Source: Comamonas flocculans (GTDB lineage: Bacteria > Pseudomonadota > Gammaproteobacteria > Burkholderiales > Burkholderiaceae_C). From it: a DNA stretch of 64,000 bases. Every line of letters begins with the position of its first letter. Position 1 is the stretch's first letter. The stretch covers positions 2,542,001 to 2,606,000 of the forward strand of contig NZ_CP042344.1 in the NCBI RefSeq assembly GCF_007954405.1. Reading direction: 5' to 3'. The position numbers and the translations under genes are program-made. Positions 39,989-50,588 of this stretch are shown one piece after another. Under the pieces are notes generated by a model. It ran no database searches. It was not told where the DNA came from and worked only from the letters and a program-made list of their open reading frames with translations.

Positions 39989-40870
39989 ATGCAAGCCTGT
40001 CCTGCCGTCGACATCGACCGCCTCTCCGGCGTGCTGGAACGCTTTCGGGTGCGGGCCCAGCTGCACCACGCCGGCGCACTGTGCGGGCTCAGCCACTTCG
40101 ACGCCCGCGAGGGGCACGGTTACCTGCACCTGCTGCGTCGCGGTTCGCTGCAGGTGAGCCATCCGGGCGCGCACGGCGTGCCGCGCGCAATGCGTTTTGA
40201 CGAGCCCGCGCTGCTGCTGTATCCGCGTCCGCTGACCCACCGCTTCCACAATCCGCCCGCGCAAGGGGCGGACTTCACCTGCGCGCGGCTGTGCTTCGAG
40301 GGGGGTGCCTACAACCCGATCGCCCGTGCGCTGCCCGGGGTGATCGCGCTGCCGCTGGCGCGTGTCACGGGCCTGGGGCCGGCGCTGGAACTGCTGTTTG
40401 CCGAGACCGACCGGGTGCGCTGCGGCCAGCGCCTGCTGGCCGACCGGCTCTTCGAGGTGGTGGTGATCCAGCTCATGCGCTGGTTGCTGGACCATCCGCA
40501 GGAGGCTGGCGTGCGCCCGGGTTTTCTCACCGGGCTGTCCGATCCGCGGCTGGCGCGTGCATTGGTGGCGATGCACGAGGCCCCGGGCGAGCCTTGGCCG
40601 CTGGAGCGCATGGCCCGGCAGGCCGGCATGTCGCGCACCGCTTTCGCCACCACTTTCCGCGCCGTGGTGGGCCAGACGCCCGCCGACTACCTGGGCGACT
40701 GGCGCATGGCGCTGGCGTGCAGCCGGCTGCGCGAGGGCCAGCCGGTCAAGCTGCTGGCCGAAGAGCTCGGCTACGCCAATCCGTCGGCGCTGTCGCGTGC
40801 CTTTGCGGCCAAGGTCGGGATGTCGCCACGCCAGTGGCTGGCACAAGCCACGGCGCCCGGCGGCGAATAG
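39989..40870 (+). CDS. AraC-family transcriptional regulator
   Basis: 293 aa. The N-terminal cupin-type domain (about 1-165, AraC_binding/cupin_6 type: GYLHLLRRGSLQVSHPG, PALLLYPRPLTHRF) is followed by two helix-turn-helix motifs (about 190-285: WPLERMARQAGMSRTAFATTFRAVVGQTPADYLGDWRMALA and KLLAEELGYANPSALSRAFAAKVGMSPRQW). Regulators of this type commonly sit divergent to a single oxidoreductase gene, here the AhpD-like gene. No ribosome site is visible before the ATG. Confidence 0.9.
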   Translation: MQACPAVDIDRLSGVLERFRVRAQLHHAGALCGLSHFDAREGHGYLHLLRRGSLQVSHPGAHGVPRAMRFDEPALLLYPRPLTHRFHNPPAQGADFTCARLCFEGGAYNPIARALPGVIALPLARVTGLGPALELLFAETDRVRCGQRLLADRLFEVVVIQLMRWLLDHPQEAGVRPGFLTGLSDPRLARALVAMHEAPGEPWPLERMARQAGMSRTAFATTFRAVVGQTPADYLGDWRMALACSRLREGQPVKLLAEELGYANPSALSRAFAAKVGMSPRQWLAQATAPGGE

Positions 40871-40894
40871 GGCGGGCCGCGCCGGCGGCGCGCG

Positions 40895-42244
40895 CTACAC
40901 CGTGCGGCTGCGCGCCAGTGGCGGGTTCTTGGCGAAGTAGCGGCGGATGCCGCGCATCAGCGCGTCGGCCAGTTGTTCCTGGTAGGCGCTGCTGCGCAGG
41001 CGCGCTTCTTCCTCGGGGTTGCTGATGAACGCGGTTTCCACCAGCACGCTGGGAATGTCCGGCGCCTTGAGCACGGCAAAACCGGCCTGCTCCACGCGGG
41101 GCTTGTGCAGTTTGGCCATGGCGCCGATCTCGCCCAGCAACACGCCGCCGAGCTTGAGGCTGTCGTTGATCTGCGCCGTGGTGCTCATGTCCAGCAGCGC
41201 GCGCTGTACCTGCCGGTCCTGCACGCCGACGTTCACGCCGCCGATCAGGTCGGCCTGGTTTTCCTTGTTCGCCAGCCAGCGCGCCGCCGAGCTGGAGGCG
41301 CCGCTCTGGCTCAGCGCGAAGACACTGGCGCCGCGCGCCGCCGGCGAGGTGAAGGCGTCGGCATGGATCGAAACGAAGAGATCGGCCTGTACGCGCCTGG
41401 CCTTGGCGACGCGGGTGGCCAGGGGCACGAAGAAGTCGGCGTCGCGCGTCATGTAGGCGCGCATCGGGTTGCCGCCGATCTTGGTGGCGTTGATGCGCTC
41501 GCGCAGCAGGTGGGCCACCTTGAGCACCACGTCCTTCTCGCGTGTGCCCCCCGGGCCGATGGCGCCCGGGTCTTCGCCGCCATGGCCCGGATCGAGCGCG
41601 ACGATGATGATGCGGTCGGTGCCGCGCACCAGCGCGGGCGCCGCGGGCGCCGGCGGTTGCATGGGCGCTGCCGGCACCGTGCTGGCGGCGGACTGGCGCT
41701 GGGCGATCAGCTCGCCCAGCGGGTCGGGCGCGGGCAGGGCCCCAGGGCTGGTGTCCAGGGGGTGGCCGGCGCGCTCGGCGATCAGGCTGGCCAGCGGATC
41801 GGGCGCCTCGGCAGGGTAGAGGTCCAGCACCAGGCGATTGCGGTAGGCGGCCACCGGCGGCAGCGAGAACACCTGCGGGCGCGCGTCGTGCTTGAGGTCC
41901 AGCACCAGGCGCACCACGCCGGGCTGGAATTGCCCCACGCGGATCGCGGCGATGTTGGGGTCGTCCGCACGCACCTTGCCGACCAGCTCGCGCAGCTCGG
42001 GGTTCAGGTCCATGCCGGTGATGTCCACGGCCAGGCGTGGCGGCTCGGGAACGAACTGCTGAGTGGTGGCGAGCGGTTGGTCCGATTCGATGGTGACGCG
42101 CGAATAGTCCTGCGCGGGCCAGATGCGCACCGCCACGATGCTGGCGCCGCGCGCCAGGTGCTGGCGGCCCAGCAGCAGCGCCAGCGTGCCGGCTTGCACT
42201 ATGGTGCGCCGTTGCAGGGAGGAAAGTGTCAGGGGTCTGCGCAT
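40895..42244 (-). CDS. amiC: N-acetylmuramoyl-L-alanine amidase (AmiC type)
   Basis: 449 aa. The N-terminus has a twin-arginine-like signal (SLQRRTIVQAGTLALLLG), then an AMIN domain (about 37-140) for septal peptidoglycan targeting, a Pro/Ala-rich linker and an Amidase_3 domain (about 215-440). Zinc residues are visible in VALDPGHGGEDPGAIG, FVSIHADAF and the Glu of VLVETAFISNPEEE. It cleaves the bond between muramic acid and the stem peptide during daughter cell separation. Its start lies inside the end of tsaE (16-nt overlap), so the pair is co-transcribed. Confidence 0.93.
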   Translation of the reverse strand: MRRPLTLSSLQRRTIVQAGTLALLLGRQHLARGASIVAVRIWPAQDYSRVTIESDQPLATTQQFVPEPPRLAVDITGMDLNPELRELVGKVRADDPNIAAIRVGQFQPGVVRLVLDLKHDARPQVFSLPPVAAYRNRLVLDLYPAEAPDPLASLIAERAGHPLDTSPGALPAPDPLGELIAQRQSAASTVPAAPMQPPAPAAPALVRGTDRIIIVALDPGHGGEDPGAIGPGGTREKDVVLKVAHLLRERINATKIGGNPMRAYMTRDADFFVPLATRVAKARRVQADLFVSIHADAFTSPAARGASVFALSQSGASSSAARWLANKENQADLIGGVNVGVQDRQVQRALLDMSTTAQINDSLKLGGVLLGEIGAMAKLHKPRVEQAGFAVLKAPDIPSVLVETAFISNPEEEARLRSSAYQEQLADALMRGIRRYFAKNPPLARSRTV

Positions 42245-42717
42245 GGAGGGGCCAACTCGCTCAGCAGCGCATGGCCCCGGGGTGTGGCCGCACGCAGCGT
42301 GACGCGCCTATTTTCATCATCCTCTACTTGAATTTCAAGTTCCAAGTCTGCATCGGGCAAGCACTTTTGGGCATTTTGTGGCCATTCTGCCAGTTTCAGC
42401 CCGGGGCTGGCGAAGATCTCGCGAAAACCCGCATCCTCCCATTCGCGCGGATCATCGAAGCGGTAGAAATCGAAATGCCAGATGGCCAGCTCGCCCACCG
42501 CATAAGGCTCGACCACCGCATAGGTCGGGCTCTTGATGCGTCCGCTGACGCCCAGCGCCCGCAGCAGGTGGCGCACCAGCGTGGTCTTGCCCGCGCCCAG
42601 CTCGCCCTGCAGCGCGATGAAGGCATTGGCCAGCTGCGGCAGCCGCGCCAGTTGCCGGGCGAAGCGCTCGGTGTCGGCTTCGCAAGACCAGTGCAGCGTG
42701 AGGGTGGAAGGGGGCAT
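42229..42717 (-). CDS. tsaE: tRNA threonylcarbamoyladenosine biosynthesis ATPase TsaE
   Basis: 162 aa from ATG 42717 (MPPSTLTLHWSCEADTERFARQLARL). Walker A is GELGAGKTTLVRHLL; SPTYAVVEPY and IWHFDFYRFDDPREWEDAGFREIF are family hallmarks, and LAEWPQNAQKCLPDADLEL follows. It supports TsaBCD in making t6A37 on tRNAs that read ANN codons. The longer upstream frame is the reverse reading of queG and is rejected. It starts 16 nt from the divergent queG start. Confidence 0.95.
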   Translation of the reverse strand: MPPSTLTLHWSCEADTERFARQLARLPQLANAFIALQGELGAGKTTLVRHLLRALGVSGRIKSPTYAVVEPYAVGELAIWHFDFYRFDDPREWEDAGFREIFASPGLKLAEWPQNAQKCLPDADLELEIQVEDDENRRVTLRAATPRGHALLSELAPPCADP

Positions 42718-42720
42718 TTC

Positions 42721-42733
42721 TACAATCGGCGAG
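42721..42733 (+). promoter_or_regulatory. Putative -10 box for a leaderless queG mRNA
   Basis: TACAAT (42721-42726), then 7 nt, then ATG 42734. The whole space between the divergent tsaE and queG start codons is only 16 nt, so a leader with a Shine-Dalgarno cannot fit. Confidence 0.5.
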
Positions 42734-43810
42734 ATGGTGGACGGCGACAAATTGCTGGTGCAGATCCGCACCTGGGCGCGCGAGCTGGGATTCTCCCAAA
42801 TCGGCGTTTCGGGCGTGGATCTGTCCTCGGCCGAGCCGGGCTTTCTCGATTGGGTGGCCAAGGGCTACCACGGTGACCTGCATTACATGGTGCAGCATGG
42901 CACCAGGCGCCTGCGCCCGGCCGAACTGCTGCCGGGCACGCTGAGCGTGATCACCGCGCGCATGCCCTATCTGCCGCGCGATACCCCGCCCGACTGGGCG
43001 GCGCGCGAACGCGCGCGGTTGCAGCGCCCCGGTGAAGGCGTGGTCTCGCTCTACGCCCGCGGGCGGGATTACCACAAGGTGGTGCGCGGGCGCCTGAACA
43101 AGCTGTGCGAGCGCATCGCCGAGGCCGTGGGCCCGTTTGGCCACCGCGCCTTTTCCGATTCGGCCCCGGTGCTGGAAAAGGAGCTGGCGCGGCGCAGCGG
43201 CCAGGGCTGGCAGGGGCTGCATTCGCTCATCCTCTCGCGCGACGCGGGCTCGATGTTTTTCCTCGGCGAGATCTACGTCGACTTCAAGCTGCAAGAGAGC
43301 GCGCCGGTCAGCGCCCATTGCGGCAGTTGCACCGCCTGCGTCGATGTCTGTCCCACCCAGGCCATCGTCGCGCCCGGCGTGGTGGATGCACGCCGCTGCA
43401 TCTCCTACCTGACGATAGAGAACAAGGGCGCCATCCCCGAGGAGCTGCGCCCGCTGATGGGCAACCACATCTACGGCTGCGACGACTGCCAGACCGTCTG
43501 CCCCTGGAACAAGTACGCGCAAAAGAGCGAGATACCGGACTTCGACGAGCGCGCGCCGCTCGTGGGCCAGCAGCTCGTCGATCTGTTCCTGTGGGACGAG
43601 GAGACCTTTCTCAAGCGCACCGAAGGCGGTCCGGTGCGTCGCATCAACCACGAGCGCTGGCTGCGCAACGTCGCGGTCGCCTTGGGCAATGCCTTGCGCC
43701 AGGCGAGCGGTGCGCAAGCCGAGAGCATTCGCGCGGCGCTGCGTGCGCGGCTGGATCATCCGAGTGCATTGGTGCATGAGCATGTGCTCTGGGCTTTGAA
43801 GCAAGGCTGA
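42734..43810 (+). CDS. queG: Epoxyqueuosine reductase
   Basis: 358 aa from ATG 42734 (MVDGDKLLVQIRTWARELGFSQIGVSG). It has the DUF1730 N-terminal domain (KGYHGDLHYMVQHGTRRLRPAELLPGTLSVITARMPYLP) and two [4Fe-4S] clusters (CGSCTACVDVCPTQA and CDDCQTVCPWNK), then C-terminal HEAT-like helices. It reduces epoxyqueuosine to queuosine in tRNA, with cobalamin as cofactor. A dispersed repeat copy lies right after its stop. Confidence 0.95.
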   Translation: MVDGDKLLVQIRTWARELGFSQIGVSGVDLSSAEPGFLDWVAKGYHGDLHYMVQHGTRRLRPAELLPGTLSVITARMPYLPRDTPPDWAARERARLQRPGEGVVSLYARGRDYHKVVRGRLNKLCERIAEAVGPFGHRAFSDSAPVLEKELARRSGQGWQGLHSLILSRDAGSMFFLGEIYVDFKLQESAPVSAHCGSCTACVDVCPTQAIVAPGVVDARRCISYLTIENKGAIPEELRPLMGNHIYGCDDCQTVCPWNKYAQKSEIPDFDERAPLVGQQLVDLFLWDEETFLKRTEGGPVRRINHERWLRNVAVALGNALRQASGAQAESIRAALRARLDHPSALVHEHVLWALKQG

Positions 43811-43814
43811 AGCA

Positions 43815-43885
43815 AGTCACTTGAAATTGCAAGCCAAATCGGCCTCAAACGCTTGACCAGCAAGCGCTGACAGCTACTGTTTCAG
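43815..43885. repeat. Dispersed palindromic repeat, copy 4 (queG-AEC gap)
   Basis: ACTTGAAATTGCAAGCC, then AAATCGGCCTCAAACGCTTG and ACCAGCAAGCGCTGACAGCT: the reverse orientation of the mutL copy. It lies between the convergent queG and AEC permease genes and includes the AEC stop codon at its right end. Confidence 0.8.
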
Positions 43886-44787
43886 GAGAGCAACTGCAAG
43901 GCCAACGGCAGGCTGGCCAGCGCCACGATGTGCGACAGCGTGATCAGCCCCGCCACATAGGGCCCGCGGTAGCCCATCTGTACTGCCAGCACATAGCAGC
44001 TTGACGCCGTCGGCAGCGCGGCAAAGGCGATCAGCACGCCGGCCTGCACGGGCTCCAGGCCCAGCAGGCGCGCCAGCAGCCAGGCCCACAGCGGCATCAG
44101 CAGGTGGCGGATGGCCAGCACGCCCGCCGTCAACACCCGGCTGCTCTGCAACTGGCCCCACTGCATGCCCGCGCCCACCGCCATCAAGCCCAGTGGCACC
44201 GCGGTGGCGCCCACGCGCTGCAGCTGCGGCGCGAGCCAGCCGGGCAGGGCGAGCCCCGCGAGGTTGAAGGCCAGGCCCGAGACGGTGGCGATGATCAGCG
44301 GGTTGCGCGCCAGCTCGCGCAGTACCCGGCTTTCGCTCTGGCGCGCCATGGGCCAGACGGCGGCCACGTTGATGAGCGGGACGCACACCCCGATCAGGAT
44401 CGCGACGGCCTGCGAGCCCGCCTCGCCCGCAAGGCGCGAGGCCAGCGCCAGCGCGATGTAGGAATTGAAGCGAAACGCCACCTGCGCCGCGCCTGCATGG
44501 TCGCGCGGGGCGATGTGCCGCCCCAGCAGCGGCAGGTGCGGCAGGCTCCAGGACAGCGCGATGCCGCCGCAGCTCAGCAGCAGCCCGGCGGCGATCAGGC
44601 TGGAGGCCGGGCCGACCTCGATCGGGCTCTTGACGATGGAGAGAAACAGCAGGACGGGAAACAGCAGGTAGTACACCAGCCGCTCCACCGGGTGCCAGAC
44701 CTCCCGACCCAGCGGCGTGAAGCGGCAGATCAGCCAGCCCGCGAGGATCAGCGAAAAATCCGGCAGCAGCAGCGCGGCGACATTCAT
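43882..44787 (-). CDS. AEC-family (auxin efflux carrier-like) permease
   Basis: 301 aa from ATG 44787, overlapping the DUF1850 stop as ATGA. About 10 membrane helices; MNVAALLLPDFSLILAGWLICRF at the start and the second-half repeat (PLIIATVSGLAFNLAGLALPGWL, LMAVGAGMQWGQL, IRHLLMPLWAWLLARLLGL) match AEC carriers with their central broken helix (FAALPTASSCYVLAVQMGY). Bacterial members export or import small organic acids such as malate or malonate. It is last in an operon with a TRAP transporter, so a common organic acid substrate is possible. Confidence 0.88.
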   Translation of the reverse strand: MNVAALLLPDFSLILAGWLICRFTPLGREVWHPVERLVYYLLFPVLLFLSIVKSPIEVGPASSLIAAGLLLSCGGIALSWSLPHLPLLGRHIAPRDHAGAAQVAFRFNSYIALALASRLAGEAGSQAVAILIGVCVPLINVAAVWPMARQSESRVLRELARNPLIIATVSGLAFNLAGLALPGWLAPQLQRVGATAVPLGLMAVGAGMQWGQLQSSRVLTAGVLAIRHLLMPLWAWLLARLLGLEPVQAGVLIAFAALPTASSCYVLAVQMGYRGPYVAGLITLSHIVALASLPLALQLLS

Positions 44788-45185
44788 TCGGGATGCGTAC
44801 AGGGAGACAGCAGGGTGATGCCGCCGTCCGAAGGCAACAGCTCGCCCATGGGTCGGCAGGCTCCGCCGGCACACAGGTCGAAGTCGGCGGTGAACTCCGA
44901 GCGTGTCAGAAGCAGCGGCGCCCGCGGCCAGCGCGCGGGCTGGTAGACGAACCAGCCATCCACGAGCTGCGCCTCGGGCGGCGGCTCCATGCCCGCGGCC
45001 GAGCCGCGGATGCGCGCGGCCCCGGCCTCCAGCCGCGGCGGCTTGCCGGCGTGCACCACGTAATCCTCTTCCCAGCGCTGCTTCTCTATCGAATGCGTCC
45101 AGGCCAGCGTGAAATGCGTGACCGGCACGAAGGCCGGCGTGGCATGCGCGGCCGCGGCCAGCACCAGACAGATGCCCAGGCCCAT
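44784..45185 (-). CDS. DUF1850 protein (TRAP-associated)
   Basis: 133 aa from ATG 45185 (MGLGICLVLAAAAHATPAF, a likely signal peptide). TLAWTHSIEKQRWEEDYVV is the DUF1850 hallmark, and RIRGSAAGMEPP and FDLCAGGACRPMGELL follow. Small DUF1850 proteins are often encoded next to the fused permease of TAXI-type TRAP transporters, as here; their function is unknown. It starts 4 nt after the permease stop and overlaps the AEC start by 4 nt. Confidence 0.85.
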   Translation of the reverse strand: MGLGICLVLAAAAHATPAFVPVTHFTLAWTHSIEKQRWEEDYVVHAGKPPRLEAGAARIRGSAAGMEPPPEAQLVDGWFVYQPARWPRAPLLLTRSEFTADFDLCAGGACRPMGELLPSDGGITLLSPCTHPE

Positions 45186-45189
45186 GCGC

Positions 45190-47223
<2,034 letters not shown>

Positions 47224-47240
47224 GAAAGGGTTCCAGTCTC

Positions 47241-47263
47241 AAAAAAGCCCCCGGGCGGGGGCT
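47241..47263 (-). terminator. Intra-operon terminator between TAXI binding protein and TRAP permease
   Basis: On the minus strand AGCCCCC, loop GCCC, GGGGGCT is followed by a run of six T: a textbook Rho-independent terminator. It is 28 nt past the binding-protein stop and ends 17 nt before the permease ATG. Partial read-through would give more binding protein than permease, as is common for binding-protein transporters. Confidence 0.8.
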
Positions 47264-47290
47264 GGGCAGGGTCCGTGGCGGCGCGCGGCC

Positions 47291-48247
47291 TTACTTGATG
47301 ACGCCGACTTCCTTGTAGTAGCGCTCGGCGCCCGGGTGCAGGGGCACCGGCATGCCCTTGACCGCGTTTTCCAGCTTGATCGCCTTGGCCGCGTTGTGCG
47401 CGGCGTGCAGCGTCTCCAGGTTGGCGTACAGCTGCTTGGTCATCTCGTAGGCCAGCTCGTCGGAGACGCCCGAGTGGGTGACGAGGAAGTTGGGGATGGC
47501 GGCCGTCTGCACGTCCTCGGTCTGGCCGGTGTAGGTGTTGGCCGGGATGACGGTGGGCTGGTAGGCCGGGTCGCCCACCTTGGCGACCACGTCGGCCGGC
47601 ACCGGCACCACGACGATTTTCACCGACGTGGCCAGGTCGCGGATCGATGCCACGCCCAGGCCGGCGGACTGCAGCGTCGCGTCGAGCTGGCGGTTCTTGA
47701 TGAGTTCCACCGATTCGCCGAACGGCAGGTATTCCACCTTGCCCAGATCCTGGTAGGTGATGCCCGCGGCCTTCAGGATCGCGCGGGCGTTGAGTTCGGT
47801 GCCCGAGCGCGCCGCGCCCACCGACAGGCGCTTGCCCTTGAGGTCGGCGAGCGTCTTGATGCCCGAATCGGCGTTGGCCACGATCTGGATCACGTTGTTG
47901 TAGGTGGCCGAGAGGCCGCGCAGCTTGTCCAGCTTCTTGGTGAAGCCCGCCTCGGCGTCGCCCTTCCAGGCGTCCGAGAGCGCGTCGCCCAGCGTGAAGG
48001 CCAGTTCACCGCGCCCGGCCTGCAGCAGGTTCAGGTTTTCCGCCGACGCCTTGGTCACCTGGGCGGTGGCGCGGGCGTTGGGGATGGTCTTGCCGTAGAT
48101 CTGGGCAAGCGACACGCCCAGGGGGTAATACACCCCGCTTTGCCCACCGGTGAGTACGTTGACGAAGGTCTGCTGCGCCATCGCGGCCGGGGCCATGAAG
48201 GCGGCGCTCAGGCCGAGGCTGTAGCAAAGCGTGCGTATCCAGCGCAT
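47291..48247 (-). CDS. TAXI-family TRAP transporter substrate-binding protein
   Basis: 318 aa from ATG 48247, with AGGAG upstream. A signal peptide (residues 1-24, ending APAAMAQ) exports it to the periplasm. TAXI features: NVLTGGQSGVYYPLGVSLAQIYGKTIP, ARATAQVTKASAENLNLLQAGRGELAFTLGDALSDAW, LKGKRLSVGAARSGTELNARAILKAAGI and DATLQSAGLGVASIRDLAT. It captures a small substrate; TAXI members may take glutamate or other organic acids, and none can be named here. First gene of the operon, divergent from xerD. Confidence 0.92.
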   Translation of the reverse strand: MRWIRTLCYSLGLSAAFMAPAAMAQQTFVNVLTGGQSGVYYPLGVSLAQIYGKTIPNARATAQVTKASAENLNLLQAGRGELAFTLGDALSDAWKGDAEAGFTKKLDKLRGLSATYNNVIQIVANADSGIKTLADLKGKRLSVGAARSGTELNARAILKAAGITYQDLGKVEYLPFGESVELIKNRQLDATLQSAGLGVASIRDLATSVKIVVVPVPADVVAKVGDPAYQPTVIPANTYTGQTEDVQTAAIPNFLVTHSGVSDELAYEMTKQLYANLETLHAAHNAAKAIKLENAVKGMPVPLHPGAERYYKEVGVIK

Positions 48248-48363
48248 GTGGGTAACTCCTTTGTGTGACACGAGAGGGGGCAGAATAGCGCAAGAGCGGC
48301 GTTTTGCCGCCGCCGACTTCAGGAACTTCCTAGGGATTTCCCCCGAAACCCGGGCGATACGCG

Positions 48364-49281
48364 ATGCCCAGCCCGCCGACCTTGCAGCCCGACGACGCAC
48401 AGAAACAGCTGGTGGATGGCTTTGCCGACGCGCTGTGGCTGCAGGACGGCCTGGCAGCCAACACGTTGCAGGCCTACCGGCGCGACCTGCGCGCGCTGGC
48501 CGCCTGGCTGCAGGGCGAAGGCAGCGGCCTGCTGCAGGCCACGGAGGCCCAGCTCAACGGCTACTTCGCCGCGCGCCACGGCCACACGCGCGCAACCACG
48601 GCCAACCGGCGCCTCACGGTGTTTCGCCGCTTCTACCACTGGGCGCGCCAGCAGGGCATGGTGGCGGTCGACCCGACGCTGCGCCTGCTGACCGCGCGCC
48701 AGCCGCCGCGCCTGCCGGGCACGCTCAGCCAGGCGCAGGTGGAGGCGCTGCTGGCCGCGCCCGACACCGCCACGGCGCTGGGCTTGCGCGACCGCGCCAT
48801 GCTCGAGCTGATGTACGCCAGCGGCCTGCGCGTGAGCGAACTGGTGGGCCTGAAGGTCTTCCAGCTCGGGCTCACCGAAGGGGTGGTGCGGGTGCTGGGC
48901 AAGGGCAGCAAGGAGCGGCTGGTCCCCCTGGGCGAGGTGGCCGGCGACTGGCTGCGGAAATACCTGGCCGAGGCGCGCGCGGACATCCTCGCCGGGCAGC
49001 AGACCCAGGACCTGTTCGTCACGCGCCGCGGCGGCGCGATGACGCGCGTGATGTTCTGGGTGCTGGTCAGGAAGCATGCGGCCCGCGCCGGCATCACCGC
49101 GCCGCTGTCGCCACACACGCTGCGCCACGCCTTCGCCACCCATCTGCTCAACCACGGGGCCGACCTGCGCGTGGTGCAGATGCTGCTCGGGCATGCGGAC
49201 ATCTCGACCACGACGATCTACACCCACGTGGCGCGCGAGCGCCTCAAGCAGCTGCACGCGCGCCATCACCCGCGCGGCTGA
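48364..49281 (+). CDS. xerD: Site-specific tyrosine recombinase XerD
   Basis: 305 aa. The N-terminal SAM-like core-binding domain is at about 12-105, the catalytic domain from 117. The active residues are visible: Arg in MYASGLRVSELVGL, His and Arg in LSPHTLRHAFATHLLNHGADLRVVQMLLGHADIS, and the nucleophile Tyr in TTTIYTHVARERL. With XerC it resolves chromosome dimers at dif. It is not beside any mobile element, and length and motifs fit the housekeeping XerD. Confidence 0.93.
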   Translation: MPSPPTLQPDDAQKQLVDGFADALWLQDGLAANTLQAYRRDLRALAAWLQGEGSGLLQATEAQLNGYFAARHGHTRATTANRRLTVFRRFYHWARQQGMVAVDPTLRLLTARQPPRLPGTLSQAQVEALLAAPDTATALGLRDRAMLELMYASGLRVSELVGLKVFQLGLTEGVVRVLGKGSKERLVPLGEVAGDWLRKYLAEARADILAGQQTQDLFVTRRGGAMTRVMFWVLVRKHAARAGITAPLSPHTLRHAFATHLLNHGADLRVVQMLLGHADISTTTIYTHVARERLKQLHARHHPRG

Positions 49282-49294
49282 AGCCGGCGCGGGC

Positions 49295-50560
49295 TCAGGC
49301 GTTGCCCGCGAGCAGGTCGTCGGCCCAGGTCAGCGCCTGCATGTGCGCCATGTTGATCTGGTGGCCCGACATGTGCAGCTGGCTGGCGGCGCGCGCGAAG
49401 GCCTCGTCGTCGCCCGATTCGCAGGCGCGCGTGAGCTCCAGGAAGGGCGCGAACACGCCCTTGTGGTGCAGCAGCGCATCGACCACCGACTCGGGCAGCG
49501 AAACGCTCTCCAGCGCCCGCTCCAGCGGCACGCCGAGCATCACGTCCAGCAGCGAGAACACGCCGACGACGAAGGCGTTGTCGGCCTCCTCGGGCGGCAG
49601 CATCTCGGCGGCGAGCAGCTCCATCAGGCGCCCGCGCACCACCGCGGTCTGGCCCACCGCCAGCGGCGTGCCGGTGTTGCGCGAGGTGGTCAGCAGCAGC
49701 GCGGCCCAGCGAAACAGCTTCTTCAGGCCCAGGATCATCACCGCGTGGCGAAACGAGGTGATCTCCATCGACAGCCCGAAGCCCGATGAGTTGATGAAGC
49801 GCAGCAGGTTGAAGGACAGCGTCGGGTCTTTCTTGAGCAGCTGCTCGATCTCGTCGATCTCGGCCTGCTTGCGCACCAGGTTGATGAGCTGCAGGATCAC
49901 CGCCTGCGAGGGCCGCAGCGTCCTGGCCTTGACCTCGGTGGGCTTGGCGAACCAGTAGCCCTGGAACAGCGTCACGCCCAGGGCAGCCATGCGTTCGTAC
50001 TGCTCGGGGGTTTCCACCTTCTCGGCCACCAGCGTGGCCTTGGGGCAGGAGGCGCGCGCGAACTTCACCAGCGGCTCGGACAGTTCGGGCTTGAAGGCCA
50101 GCATATCCAGCTTGATGAAGTTCGCCAGCGGCAGCCAGGTGGTGTAGGCCTTGCGCAGCGCGTTCTGGTCCAGCGCGATGCGAAAGCCGCGCTCCTTGAG
50201 CGCCTGCAGCACGCCGACCTTGCTCTCGATCTCGTCGCTGCTGGCCTGCGGGCCGAGTACCGGCACCTCCAGCACCACCTTCTGCGGATGGATCAGCTCC
50301 AGGTGCGCGCCCACCAGGCTGTCGTGCGTGCAGTTGATGAAGACGGTGTTGCGCCCTATGAGGTTTTCCGAACCGGCGTAGGACAGCGCGTTGAACAGCA
50401 CCGCCGCGTCGGTGGCGGCGGTGTGCTCGTGCACGCCGGTGCTGCGGTCGAACAGCTCGTAGCCGAAGACGGCGCGCTGGGTGTCCAGGATGGCCTGGCG
50501 GGCGATGACGATGGAGTTGTCCGCCTGCGGGGCGGCGGTGCTTGCGGCAGATTCAGTCAT
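49295..50560 (-). CDS. Degenerate EAL plus HDOD signalling protein (copy B)
   Basis: 421 aa from ATG 50560. The N-terminal EAL-like domain (about 18-215) has IARQAILDTQRAVFGYELFDR, FINCTHDSL, VVLEVP, FIKLDM and FQGYWFAKP, but the metal-binding DDFG motif reads LDQNA, so phosphodiesterase activity is doubtful. An HDOD domain follows (about 220-415: LLKKDPTLSFNLLRFINSSGFGLSMEITSFRHAVMILGLKKLFRWAALLL). The architecture matches the YuxH/CdgJ group, which controls motility or biofilm by protein contact. It follows its paralogue by 28 nt. Confidence 0.88.
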   Translation of the reverse strand: MTESAASTAAPQADNSIVIARQAILDTQRAVFGYELFDRSTGVHEHTAATDAAVLFNALSYAGSENLIGRNTVFINCTHDSLVGAHLELIHPQKVVLEVPVLGPQASSDEIESKVGVLQALKERGFRIALDQNALRKAYTTWLPLANFIKLDMLAFKPELSEPLVKFARASCPKATLVAEKVETPEQYERMAALGVTLFQGYWFAKPTEVKARTLRPSQAVILQLINLVRKQAEIDEIEQLLKKDPTLSFNLLRFINSSGFGLSMEITSFRHAVMILGLKKLFRWAALLLTTSRNTGTPLAVGQTAVVRGRLMELLAAEMLPPEEADNAFVVGVFSLLDVMLGVPLERALESVSLPESVVDALLHHKGVFAPFLELTRACESGDDEAFARAASQLHMSGHQINMAHMQALTWADDLLAGNA

Positions 50561-50588
50561 GGAAAAACCTGTGGGACGACGCGGCAAG

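Noticed and set aside
48364..49281. Mobile-element integrase
   Set aside because: Length and catalytic blocks fit housekeeping XerD, and there are no att repeats, terminal repeats or phage genes beside it.
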